Shown: positions 50,464-63,779 of the stretch, piece by piece
Layout of the letters: the number at the start of each line of letters is the position of its first letter
How positions within the stretch are numbered: position 1 is the stretch's first letter
Assembly (NCBI GenBank): GCA_013399855.1
Contig: VXAY01004360.1
Coordinates: forward strand, 49,579-113,578
DNA from: Oxyruncus cristatus
Taxonomy: Eukaryota > Chordata > Aves > Passeriformes > Cotingidae
Direction of reading: 5' to 3'
DNA length: 64,000 nt
Notes under the pieces: model-generated
What the model was told of the DNA's origin: nothing
The model's database searches: none
The model's input: only the letters and a program-made list of their open reading frames with translations
Program-made: the position numbers and the translations under genes

Positions 50464-53400
50464 AAGAAAAATTAAACATACTGAGACACAAGCTTTTTTC
50501 TTCATTAGTTTTTGGCATGAGTACAGCTTCTCATTTTGTTGACCTTGATTAGTGTCTTTTCCAAGTTCTTCCACCTCTATTTCACCTGAGCCAGTGCTTC
50601 CACCATTCGGAAGCCAATCTTTGGCTTCTAGAAGTCTTTGGAGCCTTCACAAAGCATGCCATTTAAGAATGGCTGTGTGTTTGAAGAGATTCTCCCTTTG
50701 CAGCCAAGATCAAAACAATTATTTTCACCAAAAAAAAAAAAAAAATTGGACTGACAGTCTTAAAATAATGGCTGTGGGATTTAGCTCCAACTTATCAACC
50801 TCCTATTAAGAAAATGAGCTATATTTGCCCTGCAGAATGAAAGACAGGATTTTAACAAGTTTTATTTCACAAACTGATGACTATTTCAGCATAACTTTAA
50901 GTTCTTTAAGTTCTGTAATCACATGCATTTTCCAACGATATGTAAGAAGGACAAATATGATGACAGGGTTGATTCAAGAAAGTAATGGTGAAGTAGCATC
51001 TGGTAGCACCAGAGACCAGGAAGAGGTGTACTCTGTACAGTGTTAGCCCAGTGGTATCCTGTTGATCAGCTTCTATCTGTATGTACAAAAAGCTGCCAGC
51101 ATGTTTCTGTTATGAACAGTCTCACCACTCACATACATACAGACTAACAGATTTTATCATGTTTCCCAGGCTTTGTATGCAAACATACTCATTGACAACA
51201 TCAGTTTCAGGTGCTTCAATTATATCCAAGCTTCTCTGCACACTTCTGCCCTTGTGGAGTAGACCCATAGTCAAGTTTATTCTTCTTAATTCATTTCAAG
51301 GGAGCAAGTAGTTTCCCTTGTTCCAGACCCAAGAGGACAGACAAAATGCCCAAATTTGCCTTGCTCAAAGTCCCGCTGGACTCAGGAGGATGTTGTGGAG
51401 AAAGCTGGACACACCCATTATAAAGACTCTGAAATATTAGAATTGCCATTATACAAACACTCTGGCACCCATGTACAGCTGAGCCTGCAGCCTCCTATAT
51501 CCATGACACACACGACATGACTGCAGATGCCCCCGTCAGTTGAGTCTCTGTCTCAGGCATTTCTGCTGTCCAAGTCACATGAGAGTGCACAAAAGCAAAC
51601 TGATATTCCAGAGGGCCAAGACAGAAGCTGCAGTTGCAATAACCCTATTTATCAGGAAAGACTGAAGCATGGTGAGAGAGAATCGTTTCTGATCTCTCAA
51701 AACAGTGTACTAAGGGGGCAAACCATCTCATATCCCCTCACCCATGTTACTTTACCATTTGAACTGCCTTGCAGACACCTGGCATGCATCACACCCCTTT
51801 TTAATCAATGTAGGACACAGAATGTGTGCATACGACATATGCAGCCCTCAGGTCATTTCACAGTCACAGAGGAACTGATAGGAAATTAAGTAATCAGCTC
51901 CAGTTATACTTTGATAACACCTTCTAAATCTCACTCCATTAAACAGTAGTTTTCTAGCAAAATGAGAAACATTTCAAAAAATAATCACAACATTTTAAAA
52001 GATGTTGACCTATATTCAAGAAAGAAACATCAGGTATGAGAAAGAGAAAGCATGTAGTTCTGCCTCTCTCAGACACACAGGCACACCTGCTTTGCTGTTG
52101 TTGACAGCAGTTAGCTGCGGGGCTCTTCCTGGGAGACATCCTGCATACCACAAAATAGCTGTAGAATATGAACTGTGACCCCCTTCAGCTTTGATAGACT
52201 TGTCATTTCTCTCAAACTTTTCCATCCATCACGCACACTCTTTCTAATGTTTAACTCAATTTTATGAAGATCCCTGGAGGGAATTTCATTGCTTCTCTGA
52301 CACTGCTTTAATTGCTGTCAGGTGGAAATAGTTTTTACAAGTGATTAGTCCTATTTCTAATCTCCTAATTTCATTGGACACTTCTGGTTGCTTCTTACTT
52401 GTACGAAAAGCCTGTGATTTCCTGACATGCTTGTAAAATGAATCTCACCTGCAAGTTTCCTCACCCTCAGGTGTGCTGAGAAGACAGGACAGCAGTTTTA
52501 AAGGAATAATTTACTTTTGTAACAGGCAGAGATAGTGTGTGACTTTTTGATTGCTCCTGTCATAATAAGCAATTCAGGCAGTAAAAGCTCTCTCTATTCT
52601 CTTTTCATTGTTTAGGATGACAATCAAGAGAGCTACTAAAATAAAACCAAATATTGCCTGTGGCAGTTCCTGAAGTGACAGGATCTGAGATTTGAAGGGA
52701 AATGATGTTCTTTTTGTTCTTTTCAGTCTTGAGATAACACAAATTCATCAGCTAACAAATGCAGCTGCCTTGCAGCATCTCCAACACAAAAAAAAAGTTG
52801 TTAGGTAAAAGCCTAACAATTTAGAAATCTTGTCAAATGAAAATTAATATGAAACTCCTAAGCATCATTCCTTGTTTTAGACCAAAACACATAAACAAAA
52901 AAAATAGCAAATAAAAGTGATCACATCAAATTACATACATTTCAGGGGAAAAAAAATCTGATATTCTGGCTATTAAGCCCAAGAGAACTTTAAGCTTTTA
53001 TGGAGGTTTTGTTGGAAAACAAAAGGAAGAAAAGCTTTCCATGGAAATGTATAGAGTCTACCCCTGTATAGACATATATGACTGACATGGATAGTCTTAA
53101 GATAGAAGATGGCAATCTAAGGAATTTATTGCAGCTGATGGATAACATTTTGAAGCCCCAGGAAGCCTATAGGAAGAAGATCTGTGCTTCTTGATAATGC
53201 TTGACACCTTTTTGAGTTTGTCAAGAGATCTTTGGGCCAGGTTTCCCAAAGGGTTCTTGGTGCTGCTGCTGTAGAAAAAGAGAGTATATTCAAGAGGTGG
53301 TGAATGTAGTAGCAGCAAGAGCAGCTCTTAGTTCTTTCACAGGCAGGAAGCATCATGCATCCATACCCACCTTCTTTTTTCCTTCAAGAAAAGGTAGGGA

Positions 53401-55369
53401 AGGGCACTGGTTAGAGAAGCTTTCAGCTCCATGCTGACCTAGGTGTAAAACTGAGAAGAGGCATTCAAACATTCCCATTATTCTTTTCAGGAAAGACCAG
53501 GCTGCATTGATTCAGGGCTCTTTTTTTCTTTAGGGGAGAAAAGAATTTTACAGTATGAAAGGAAACGCATACCACAGCCTGAGAACCCCAGCTATAGGGC
53601 AATGATAAGGTTGAAACCCTAAGCCCTTATAAGTCAGGAAATACCAACCAGATGACACTTGGCCCTCTGCAATGTGCAGAGCCCTTGTACTAGCAGCATG
53701 ACAAGGCCAGGGAATAGACAGTTTTGCTAATTTCTTCCCGTAGTGTTGAATCAATTCCTTCAATCTTATATATATGTGTGTATATATATGAAAGCCTATA
53801 CAGAACAGCCAGCTTAAATAATTTGTAGAGGATGTAAAGAACCAGACTGCAGCCACAACTGCCTGATGAACTCTACTATTTGTATATCCTCCATTATTTG
53901 TGTTCAGCCTTGCCTGCAAGCAGGTGTCATTCAAGATGTACTCTTGTTTATTACTGAATTTGATAATGATGGTAGACCAAGAAGGCTAACCAGTAAGGAG
54001 GTTCTTTTGCCCAAAACACTGTACAAACCTAAAGAGCTTACGGTCTACACATAGATAAGGCATGCAAACACTGGGAAAGAAGATGTACTAAGGAAAGATC
54101 AACTGTATGGGGAAGGAGAATATTGGAGAAAAATCTGCAAAGGCCAGAGAGAGCCCAGTTATAACTACAAGTCCCAAAAGTCAGCTTCCAGGTCCTCTGG
54201 GCTTCCTCCTACCTGCAGGGTTTCAGCTAGCTCTTTTCTTTGGTTTCACCTCAATACTACATGTATTGTGAACCTGTGGTTATCTCACCAGTCACTCTAT
54301 CAAACCAGCACTGCTGTGTCTACTGAGCTTCTGTGAGTTTGTCACCAGCCACAAAGGTGCATAAAGCAATCTCTGTCAGCCATTTAGTCTTGGTTTCAGA
54401 TCTGGCTTTGCCATCTAATGGGAAATACTCCAACTCTCTTATTGCTATACATCTCTCCTGGTCTTGTATCTAATGAACGTAAACACTGATACTTCATAAG
54501 AGAAGTATTTGATATCCATTTTGCACTGGAGAAAATTGCTGCACTAATTGCAGACAAGTAGACATTTGAGCTCTGCTCTTTGCCATGTTTTCTTCAGAAT
54601 GAAATCAATTATCTGTGCATGAGTATTGCGTTGTAATTTTATTGCAAATTAATGGAAGTCCATCACAAAGCAATGACAGAACTTTTGCTCTGAAAGTCAT
54701 TCAGCACCTGGAAAAGGGAAACTTAAACAGAATGGTAATTTACCAACTGAACCCTTCTTTCAAAAAATCTTTCCCTTTCTCTCAGAAATGGAATTTATGG
54801 AACATTTCAAGGAGGAAACATGATGGAAAGATAAAACCTCCTATTCAAAGTTCAGATTAGCAACTAAATCCACTTAGACTGAAACCTATCAAAAATTTGG
54901 CATACTTGAAAAGTGCCTTCCCGGGAGGACACAGTCTGAAATACAATCCCATTAAATACAGTGTGAAAAGTAAGTTGTTCACCTTGTTTTGTCTTGCTCA
55001 CCAGAATCCATGCAAAGAATGCTGGGAAAAGAAATGCTATGGATACATGCAATGAAATTAACAGACCATATGCTTTCTGCAGACTGAACCCCTCCCGGTG
55101 TTCCACAGCCAAGAGCAGCTCATATATTAGGTCATATATTTCCTTCTGTCCACACCAGCCTGCTCTCAGCTCTTACAAATGCAAATGGTTAATTAATGTC
55201 AAGAAAAGCCATGTTATTAAAGACACTTTCTTTTTACAGAACTGCATTCTCCCTTTCAATAGTTTCTGTTGAGACTTTTTTCCATTTCAGATTTTTCCCA
55301 TCTGAGTACCTATCTGATGGGTAACTGAATGGCAAGTGCTGAAAAATCAAGGTCCCCAGCTCCCTCCCT

Positions 55370-55640
55370 CCTCCCCTCCACTCTAATGCCGCTGGGCAGG
55401 GAAACAAGGGCTTTCCCTGCTTTCAGCCCTTCCCGGAGAAGACGGGGCAGACCGCTCTGCTTTTGCGCTCCCTCCCGTGGTGGATCCCTGAAGTGCCATG
55501 GAAGAAGACAGGTGATCTCCCTGCCACTGAGGATGCTGCGCTTGTGATGCCACCCCTTTGTATTTGCAAGGCAATGGACGGGGGAGAAATGGAGAAATAC
55601 CTGCAGAGATCCCCTCTTTTCCCCTCCCCGCTTTTTATTT
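55370..55640. other. local GC- and CpG-enriched block
   Basis: Nine CpG dinucleotides occur between about 55390 and 55630, while neighbouring kilobases have very few. The block contains C/T-rich stretches (CTCCCTCCCTCCTCCCC) and CCCGG/GACGGGG. It could be a small promoter-like island inside intron 1, or an old retrogene/CpG-rich repeat. No exon with convincing splice signals is recognised. The ORFs over it look like composition effects. Confidence 0.4.
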
Positions 55641-55664
55641 TGCCCTAAAGTCTTCAATGACTCT

Positions 55665-55692
55665 CCCCCCCCCCAAAAAAAAAAAAAAAAAA
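55665..55692. repeat. C10/A17 homopolymer junction
   Basis: Ten C directly followed by about eighteen A. On the minus strand this is T-run then G-run and creates a long spurious ORF with poly-F/poly-G. It closes the GC-rich block to its left. Confidence 0.95.
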
Positions 55693-55699
55693 GAAACAG

Positions 55700-58600
55700 C
55701 CTACACAACAGAGTTAATTTACTAAGCAATAAGCTTTACTAAACAACTTACTAAGATCAAGTCAAAGCTTTATTTAGTTTCTTTGTTGTCAATCGTTTTT
55801 TATTCCTGTACTCTCTTCAAGGTATCTTTGAGTGTATGCTATTTTCCACTACAATGTAGAATACTTATTTCAGGACCGGGTTTCACTTATTTGATTTCAT
55901 TTCTTTCGTAAAAATTTTTACTTTGAAAAGTGATGTTTTCTTCAGTGATTTTTCACTCTAGCAGGCACATCAGATCACAGGAAGACCGCTCTCTGGACAT
56001 GAGCAGTATTACACAGCACTACTGACATAAAAAGGTGGGAAACAGTGACCACAGCATTTGACCAATACAACCTTACAGTGCTTGGTGCAACTTCACAGGC
56101 ACCCCTTTGTCTCCACTAAGTGGTATCAATATGGATTCTAAAGTGAAGGAGAATTGATTAAAAGACTGAGATTAAATGCACTAAATAATTCTTCACCCAC
56201 GCAGATGGGAATGAGGACAAATACATTAACTGGGACAACTGAAGCAGAGACAGTTATAAGCTGGGTTCAAAGTGTCCTCCTGCTTCTAATAGTAACTCTC
56301 CTTTTAAGACCATTAGGTTCACCTCACAATTCCAAGAAGGAATCCAGTGTGTTTGGATGCCTATAGAAAGTTAGGATGAAGATAAGTGCACTGATATCAG
56401 CATGGCATGCACATATCAGCCTCACTGAGAAGAGATCTCAGGTTTTAATATCACCATCTTTCTGAGATGTCAATGCCATATTTCCACCATGTGTTCTCCA
56501 AAAGGACTCTAAGATTTATCATTAGCAGTGGGATGAAACTGTGGAGAGCAGCACCTAGCAAAGAAAAAGGTTTGGGAAGCAATTCTCTACTTTGTATGAT
56601 CTAGATCCCAAACAGATTATTTACTTTTTGGTCTGTGATACCTCAGGACATGTGGTCTGATTTTGAAGCAATTCTGCTCAAGTAAACATGTAAACATGTT
56701 ACGGTTAAAATATGGTCTGTGTGGTTATGGCTAAAAAGGTCTGTGCGTCCACCAAAATGTCACCATCCTTTCTAACCCTACTTCAAATTAGTAATGACAT
56801 TCAGTGGCAGACTTTTACTCAGACTGAACTCCACCACTGCTCCACTTTACTCCAGATAAAAGCAAGAGAAAGATAATGAAACAGAGTAATTGTTTTCCCG
56901 TTCTGACATCTACAATGTCTACAGTCTGCAGGTTTTCTCTGTACTGTAGCTTGCTACAGGGATCATAGTGAGTCCATCCTGATTACCATTAAAATTATTC
57001 TTTATCTGTCACTACTTTCATTTCAAAAAATACATAGATGTGTTCTTAGCTCTTACACTGCTTATTCATTGACAGTATCTTGCTCTAATTTTGAAAAAAA
57101 AAAAATGATGTTGATAATTGTGTGCTAAATCTAGCCCCCCCCAAAAAAAACTCTGAGTACTTTATGGCAGCAATTTTATCCCAAAAAGTCTGTAAAGTAC
57201 AGCATGAGCCATGACATAAATAAAGAAAGAGCATTCCAGAGCAATGGAATTTTTCTTTGTTTTTCATGTAAGTACTCTTTAGGTGCTCTAGGACAGAGTA
57301 AAAGATTTATAGTATGTCTATGACACCTAATTTGTATACAGTTTAAAAAATGAACACCTAAAAGACAGGAAAATATATTATTACATCCTCAGAAAAAATC
57401 TAAGGTCTCACTAAAGAAAAGAAGATCTTTACTCAGTGACTCAAAAGATGACAGAACAAGCAGCCTAAAGCAAAAAAAGAAGAAAAAATTGCTAGGTTTT
57501 GGATAGGTATGAGGTAAACATTCTTGAGTGAGTTTTCTAGCGGCACACTGACCAAGCCAGGGAGAGAGCTGGAAAGGGTTGCCTTCAGGAAATGTTTTCT
57601 CTTTCCATCCCAACAAGAATTCTACGTTGCACTCTGTATTAGCCTGCATTTTCAACAGCTGATGAAACACTTAGTGGTCATTTTTTAAAGGTAATAAATT
57701 AAAAGGAGGTGTGGGGGGGAATCACTGAAGGGCAGTTACTAACTCATCAAAGCGATTTCTTCTGCAAGGACTGGCTAAAACTTCCATTTGGGACACTGAC
57801 ACACAAATGACTTCACAGGTTCTGTGGTAAGAAGTGACACTAAATTAACTTTGTTGCTCGGTGACCACTGACAATTTGGTAAAGTCATATTAAGAAACCC
57901 TGTGATACTGAGCAATACCACACTGACATAGAAACCAGTCCATATGCTTTTGGGTAGCTTTCACTTCCCCATAACCAAAGTTTGTGTCCTCGTATCCCAT
58001 GAACACCAGCACTACAGCAACAACTGTAATTCAGACCAATTCCCTCTCTACATAGGGTAGCTAGACAAAGACTGAAAAACCAAAGGGAAAAAAAATGCAG
58101 GTATTTGTGCTATACCTTCTCTTCTCTGCTTAGTTTGTTTACTCATGGCAATATCTTGCTACATCTTAAGTTATCCCTCCTTCTCTTTTGGCATAAACTA
58201 TTCTGTGTAACATTAGCATACTGCAAAGTGTAAATTTTTCCTAAAGTATTTCTTCTTTTCAGGCTCCCCTCCAGTGTTGTACTGGAAAATGTTTTATCTC
58301 CCACTGTAGATAATATTAAGGCAGTGATTATCAATTAATAACCAAAAGTGGATATAGAAATGTCAACAGAAGCATATCTCATGAGACTACACAGGGGCAT
58401 TGAGACCAAAATGATTGGCATCACTAGGGCAGTATTCACACAGTCAAAAGCTATTTTGATTTCATAAATTCTGAGGAAGGCATTCCAAATTTTCATCGTG
58501 AGATGGCTTTCACCATGAATTTACATGTGAACTCTTTAAAAATCTCTCTCACAAAACAATATTGAATCAACCAGAAAATTAAGACACACTTGAGTTTTGA

Positions 58601-59130
58601 TTCTAAAGAAAACACAAAATGTTTGGAAATCCCTGAGTCCTTTGCAAGGTGTAACCTCCATTCACTCTGCAGATTGCCCAAGAACATCGGAATTTGTTCA
58701 GATAAAAAATGTTACACCTGAACCCAACTCAGACCTTCATTTGCTGTTCAAAAGTAGGTCTTTGATTCCAACTCTTTTTTACTCAGTTTTTAATTTTCGG
58801 GCGCCTCTGTACTTCCTGGTCTGAGACCTGACAGAAAATGGAAGTACCAAAATACGGTGAAAATGGCTGCGCCTGTGGTGAGGCTGGTCTGGTTGAAGAA
58901 ATGGAAACGTGAGCAAAATCCTGAGCAAGCCAGATCTTGAAAGGATCCATAGCCCAATTTCCAAACCAACAGGGATCAGATAGGTTTTGGATAGCAGTTA
59001 AACCTTTGGAGGCTTCTCAAAAAGAACCAAACCTTGAGGTTTGCCAGTTGTCAAGGAATACACAGAGATGTTCCTCGAGGTATTCAGTAGGCAATAGGAA
59101 ACGGATGATAGGATCAAAACTGGCCACAAT
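55700..59130. other. intron 1: nothing recognised
   Basis: AT-rich intronic sequence with short A and C runs (57090-57155). ORFs are short and without recognisable domains. Confidence 0.65.
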
Positions 59131-59760
59131 ATGCATGATCTAATTCTTTTTGTTTCTTCTGTCCTGCTCTTCTCTCCCCACTCACATTCACTTCTACTCT
59201 CCACAGCTGGTTGTAAAATCTTACCGGTGTGCAGTCAACTTGCCATCTCTATTAATGTCTACTACATTATAAGGTGCAGCTTATGTTGGCTGCATACACA
59301 AAGATTGCTTCTGACCCCTGATCAAAAGTTTGCTGACTTTTTCAGTAACAAATCCCACAGGTTTTGGGTTTGTTTCTTTAGTGAGAAGTGTCTTGAGAGT
59401 TTATTGCAAGGAAGCATTGTTGAAAGTGTTTTATTTTCAGAGCTGATGTACCCTTGGTTGTACCAATGCCCATTTGCAGTAACAATGTTTTTAGGATCTG
59501 GAGCCACTTACAGTTTTATTTATGGTCTTGGTTTTTCAGTCACAATTAGAATAACTTTTCCAAATGTTTTGGTTCGCAGGCGCCATCCAAATGGGCCCTT
59601 AACTTGGAAAGCTGTGATTGTGTTTAGCTTCCGTTTACTGAACTACCTTAGTGGTCCATCCTATACTGGTGAGTGTTGTGGAAGCTATCCAGTGCATTAA
59701 ATGCTATTGAATATTCATGAAGCGTGCGCCAAGGGAGAAAAAGAAAACAATTGTTCCCAG
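59131..59760 (+). other. unexplained 189-codon ORF with exon-like core and SOX-type palindrome
   Basis: The longest ATG-initiated frame in the window, on the strand opposite SMOC2. I do not recognise the protein; it is rich in F, L, S and C, as translated T-rich DNA tends to be. Inside it, GGTTCGCAG (acceptor-like) at 59571-59579 and CTG|GTGAGT (donor-like) at 59668/59669 bound an 89 nt exon-like segment. Just beyond lie AATATTCATGAA and a perfect AACAATTGTT palindrome (59746-59755). A conserved noncoding element or an antisense lncRNA exon is more likely than a protein gene. Confidence 0.25.
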
Positions 59761-60968
59761 AAATATTCAGATTTTGATGAAAGGAACTATTAACAGGCAG
59801 GGGTGTTCATTTCAAGAAGTGATTTCAAGCAAACTTTTTTCCTTTTTAAGATCTATTGATTGTATTGAGGGAAACACACGGTTCAGAAAGGCTTTGAAAG
59901 AATAAATAGTTTGTGGTATGTTATAAGTCATCAAGATTTTAAAATAAGAAACACTTTTGTCCTATTGTTTATACAAGTACATCCACACACAACACAGCAA
60001 ATGAGATAAAAGGTAAGTTGATGGTTTCAAAAATGCAGCATATACAGTGCCAAAGTAAGTGTGTTGGTAAGTGCAGTGATCATAAACATACTTACTGGAG
60101 AAACAAAGTGGGCTTTCTTCAAAGTATTGTGTTTCAAAACAAAAGTACCTATATCCTTGATATGCCCATTGCCCTAATACAATATGTCAACAAGACTCAG
60201 GTATCATTGGTTTCATACATCCAGAAAGAAGGGGTGCATCTCACTGAGCAGAATAAAAATAAAAATACAGCGTTGTAAAAATGTTCTGACAATGTGTTAG
60301 AAGAATTGCAGAGTATTACCTGGCTTTCCATAAACAAGGTAAAAGGACAAAGCTACGTAAGATAATTTCTGGAACATAAGATTAGTATTTCACACAAGGG
60401 GAGAAAAAAACAGGGGCAGCCAAATTGGCTACAGTTCCTCCAGATCTCATAGTTTCTTATGAGACAGCTCCCAGACTACCTTTCCAGAATGAAAGCCATT
60501 GTTCTGTTGCCAATGTTTGTTCATTTGAAACAACAATAAATACAACACTAAATAATGCTCTCCTCTCACATGCATCCCTGTGGCTCAGTTAGAAACTCAT
60601 AACAGGAATATTATGTTTCTCTTCATTTTGTCTATTATTGCAATGTGGTCCTACTCAGAAGATGAGAATCCAGGAACAACTTCAGTAATTTTTGATGACA
60701 CGAGGCCAAGATTGGTACAAATTCAAAATAGCTGTGGCCTATCTTTAACCCAGTGAACCCACAGAAACTCTGAAACTCTTAGACTCTCATGCATATCATG
60801 GCTCCCCAATGAAGATTTAGATGTGCATCTGCCCACTTCTCATGTTCCTCCTCTACCATGACACACAGAGAGGGTATGTCCACAGTTTGGGCAGAGAGGG
60901 AGATGTTACAGCACTCAAATTTACTTTAAATATAGTCATAAAATTGTGGTGGGTAAGACTCTCAACTG

Positions 60969-61004
60969 CTGTTGCATTTCAACTACCTGCTGCATTTCAA
61001 CTAC
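60969..61004. repeat. 18 bp tandem duplication
   Basis: CTGTTGCATTTCAACTAC followed by CTGCTGCATTTCAACTAC, one mismatch. Confidence 0.92.
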
Positions 61005-62220
61005 TCTGATGCATCTGCCTGCCAGAAATTGTCCTGATGGCTACTATCAAGGCTGTATGAAGCTATATGCTCATCATTCCTTGCAAACTTGCAGTCACAT
61101 AAGACTGCATTATAAGATGGCAATCAGAAATCTCTTAGAGCTGTTATTTCTGTGAAAAGTCTGTTATTTCTTGCTATTGGACTTTTGTGAAGCTTCCAAC
61201 ATCTGAAAATTACATATTCACCTGTACTATAGACATGGGTGGTTGTTGCGCCATTTCTACCCTAGCAAAATGCAAAAATATTATTCCTAATTAAATGGAG
61301 ACACAGCTCTTTAAACTACTGAAAGTCTTCTCTGAAAGTAATACTTGATCTGCTTCTAGAGCTAGCGAGGACATAAAGTTAAAACAGCCCAGAGATCTGT
61401 TTAGACAGATTAAAAACATAAAAACATAAAGACTGATAGCCTCCCTCTCTGCTAAACCATCATGCAGTTTGTTGCTTAGAGCCCAGAGCTGTTCAACACA
61501 AAGGCAAGGAAAAAAACCTCTGATCCATGTAGTTACCTTTTGGAAAATGATGTTCATTTTAAAGTTACTTTTGCTAGAGGGAACTTTAATTTGATTGTCA
61601 TGTCACTGCTAAGGTTCATCTAATGTCAGATTTACCACTGCAGTAAAGGAGACTGTGCCCTTGATATTGCCACCACCAGGAAAGATGAGTATACCCGTGA
61701 CAGTGTACTACCATCAGGGATGTACCCTCCCTCTCTGTAATTATCTTGTAGTTTTTATGAAACTCAAGTCCAGAGTGAAGCACGGTCTGTTCCCACGGCC
61801 TCTGGTTATTTATGAAAATATCAGCCTTTATTTGTTATTTTTCACATCACAAATAAAAATTAAATCTTCATTTGATGTATAGAAAAGAATGGCCATTCTC
61901 AGTCATCACACACTGGCACAGCAGGTGAAAAAAAGGTGTATATTTTCTTGGTCTTTCCAGACAGCCTGGGCTTGTTGTTCCTTATAACTATGCAGCACAT
62001 ATCCATGAATATTTGAGAAAGGTACATGTGGACAGGGATTATACAGTCTCTGAGCTATAAGCAAAATGACTACAGGAGTAAAGAATGATTCAGTGGTATT
62101 TGTGGCTGTAATAGCTTTTTTGTTGTTTTTTAAATAGGCAAGGACAAAAATAGCAGAAATAAACCTGCCTTATTCAAAGTGTAGTCTTGTGGGAAGATGT
62201 AGAACCTATGCGAGCATCAG

Positions 62221-62239
62221 TGTGTGTGTGTGTGTGTGT
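62221..62239. repeat. (TG)n dinucleotide repeat
   Basis: Nine and a half TG units; short microsatellite. Confidence 0.95.
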
Positions 62240-63779
62240 TGTTTTCTTCCTATGGGTGTCTGCCTGCTCATTACTTGTTTGATAGAAGGATTTCTAATGT
62301 AGTCTAGTATTTGTACGGGTGAGCCATTTCTGTAAGAAGAGCACAGGCAGCGGAAAAACTAGCATGGGCTCAGTACCCTACTGACAAGGCTAGATACGCT
62401 TACTGAAATGTTCAAGTTTAATTCAACCTGAAAGCTTAAAGTCTTCAAAACCATTACCTTTTTGGTAGCAGAGGGTGGGGATTCCAACAGGATTGACTTT
62501 TCTGGTCATGGTTCATAAAGATGCACACTACCATAAGGTACAGAACTTAATAACGTACACTCCGGATGGGTGAAAGAAGGAAGAGAGGGACTTCAAATAT
62601 CACTCAGATAAGACTGAAGTCAAATACATCCACATGAATCTATGACATTTAATTTTTAAAGAGTTTGCCAAAGTGCCCTTGGCCAGATTTTTCTTTCCTT
62701 TTGTAAGGTAGACAACCCCTCACTGAATGACAGTTAATTCAGCATTGATTTATATATGTATGTTAAAAGGCATTGACAACATTGGGATTACGTATCATCT
62801 AAATATAACAATGTCAATCATTCTTATTTTACATTTGGACAAACTAAGTTTTGGTAACATTTTTGGTTTACTTCCGTGCTAATATTTAGACCTCTTTTAA
62901 TGTACAGAAAAAAAGATATAACATGTAATGTCTTGTAAATTCTGTTTATACATTTGTGAAAGCAAATTTGAAAGTAAATTGCAATGTTAATCTGTTAACT
63001 AGAATAGTATATATTACCTGACAGTCTAAGGGTGCTTCAAATTAGGGTCTTAAACAGTAAAACAGGAAAATCAATTAACTTTACCTGTCCCACTCTTTCA
63101 AATGTTACACTCAATAAAATTCATGGAGCAAACTCATTACTTTAAGGTTTTCAGTTAGCAGCTTCTAATCTACAAATCATTTAGGAGGAAAAAAAATAGA
63201 GAAGGAGGTAAAACTTTTTGTGAAGAATTTCAGGTATGAACAGCTCAGCTGTCGCTCAACCCAAATTTCTCCTTGAGCTGTCCCTATACCACCTTATTCA
63301 AAAAGAAAAGAAAAGGGAAAAAAAGTAAAACCCCAACTCTTAGTATTTTACAGAAGTTTTCTGAAAGACTGAGACAAAAATAGGGTCTAACTCACTTTGC
63401 AACTGTCTGTAACTTTGACATAATAAACTCTAAGGGCAAAGCCTTCACCAGAACACTTAAAAACAGCTTGAAAGAGGTACTTGCTGCCCATTATGTTTAC
63501 TCAAGCACTTGTTTAAAAACACATTTAAGGAAAATGTTTTTATTTCTACAGATTGCATTAATTATAGCTTTGCAAACACTGCAAACTCTACAAGAAGATT
63601 GAACTGAGCTATTAGCTGCAAACCTCAGGTCTTGGCTAGAAAAGTGGTTATGGTTTATTTAGCAAGCCTAATGAATTGGCTCACCCATCTCTACGCAGAG
63701 TTCCATGTTTAGCATCATGGAGCCTGGAAGAGACAGAGAGGCTTGTTTCACGTCTCTTTATAATTAAAAATAAAGTAAA

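Larger units (their letters stand above)
48702..55300. other. intron 1: no gene seen, one E-box-rich block
   Basis: No exon recognised. The 52260-52700 stretch contains three CAGGTG/CACCTG E-boxes and looks enhancer-like. The rest is ordinary AT-rich intron with the simple repeats listed separately. Confidence 0.65.
59761..63779. other. intron 1 right part: nothing recognised
   Basis: AT-rich sequence with one 18 bp tandem (60969) and a TG repeat (62221). No exon or transposon recognised. Confidence 0.65.

Noticed and set aside
55310..55729. 139-codon minus-strand ORF
   Set aside because: It spans the T-run/C-run homopolymer junction and the GC-rich block; poly-F and poly-G residues show it is a composition artefact, with no recognisable domain or splice context.
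60580..60600. tRNA A-box-like TGGCTCAGTTAGAA
   Set aside because: No B box at the right distance and no cloverleaf can be drawn.
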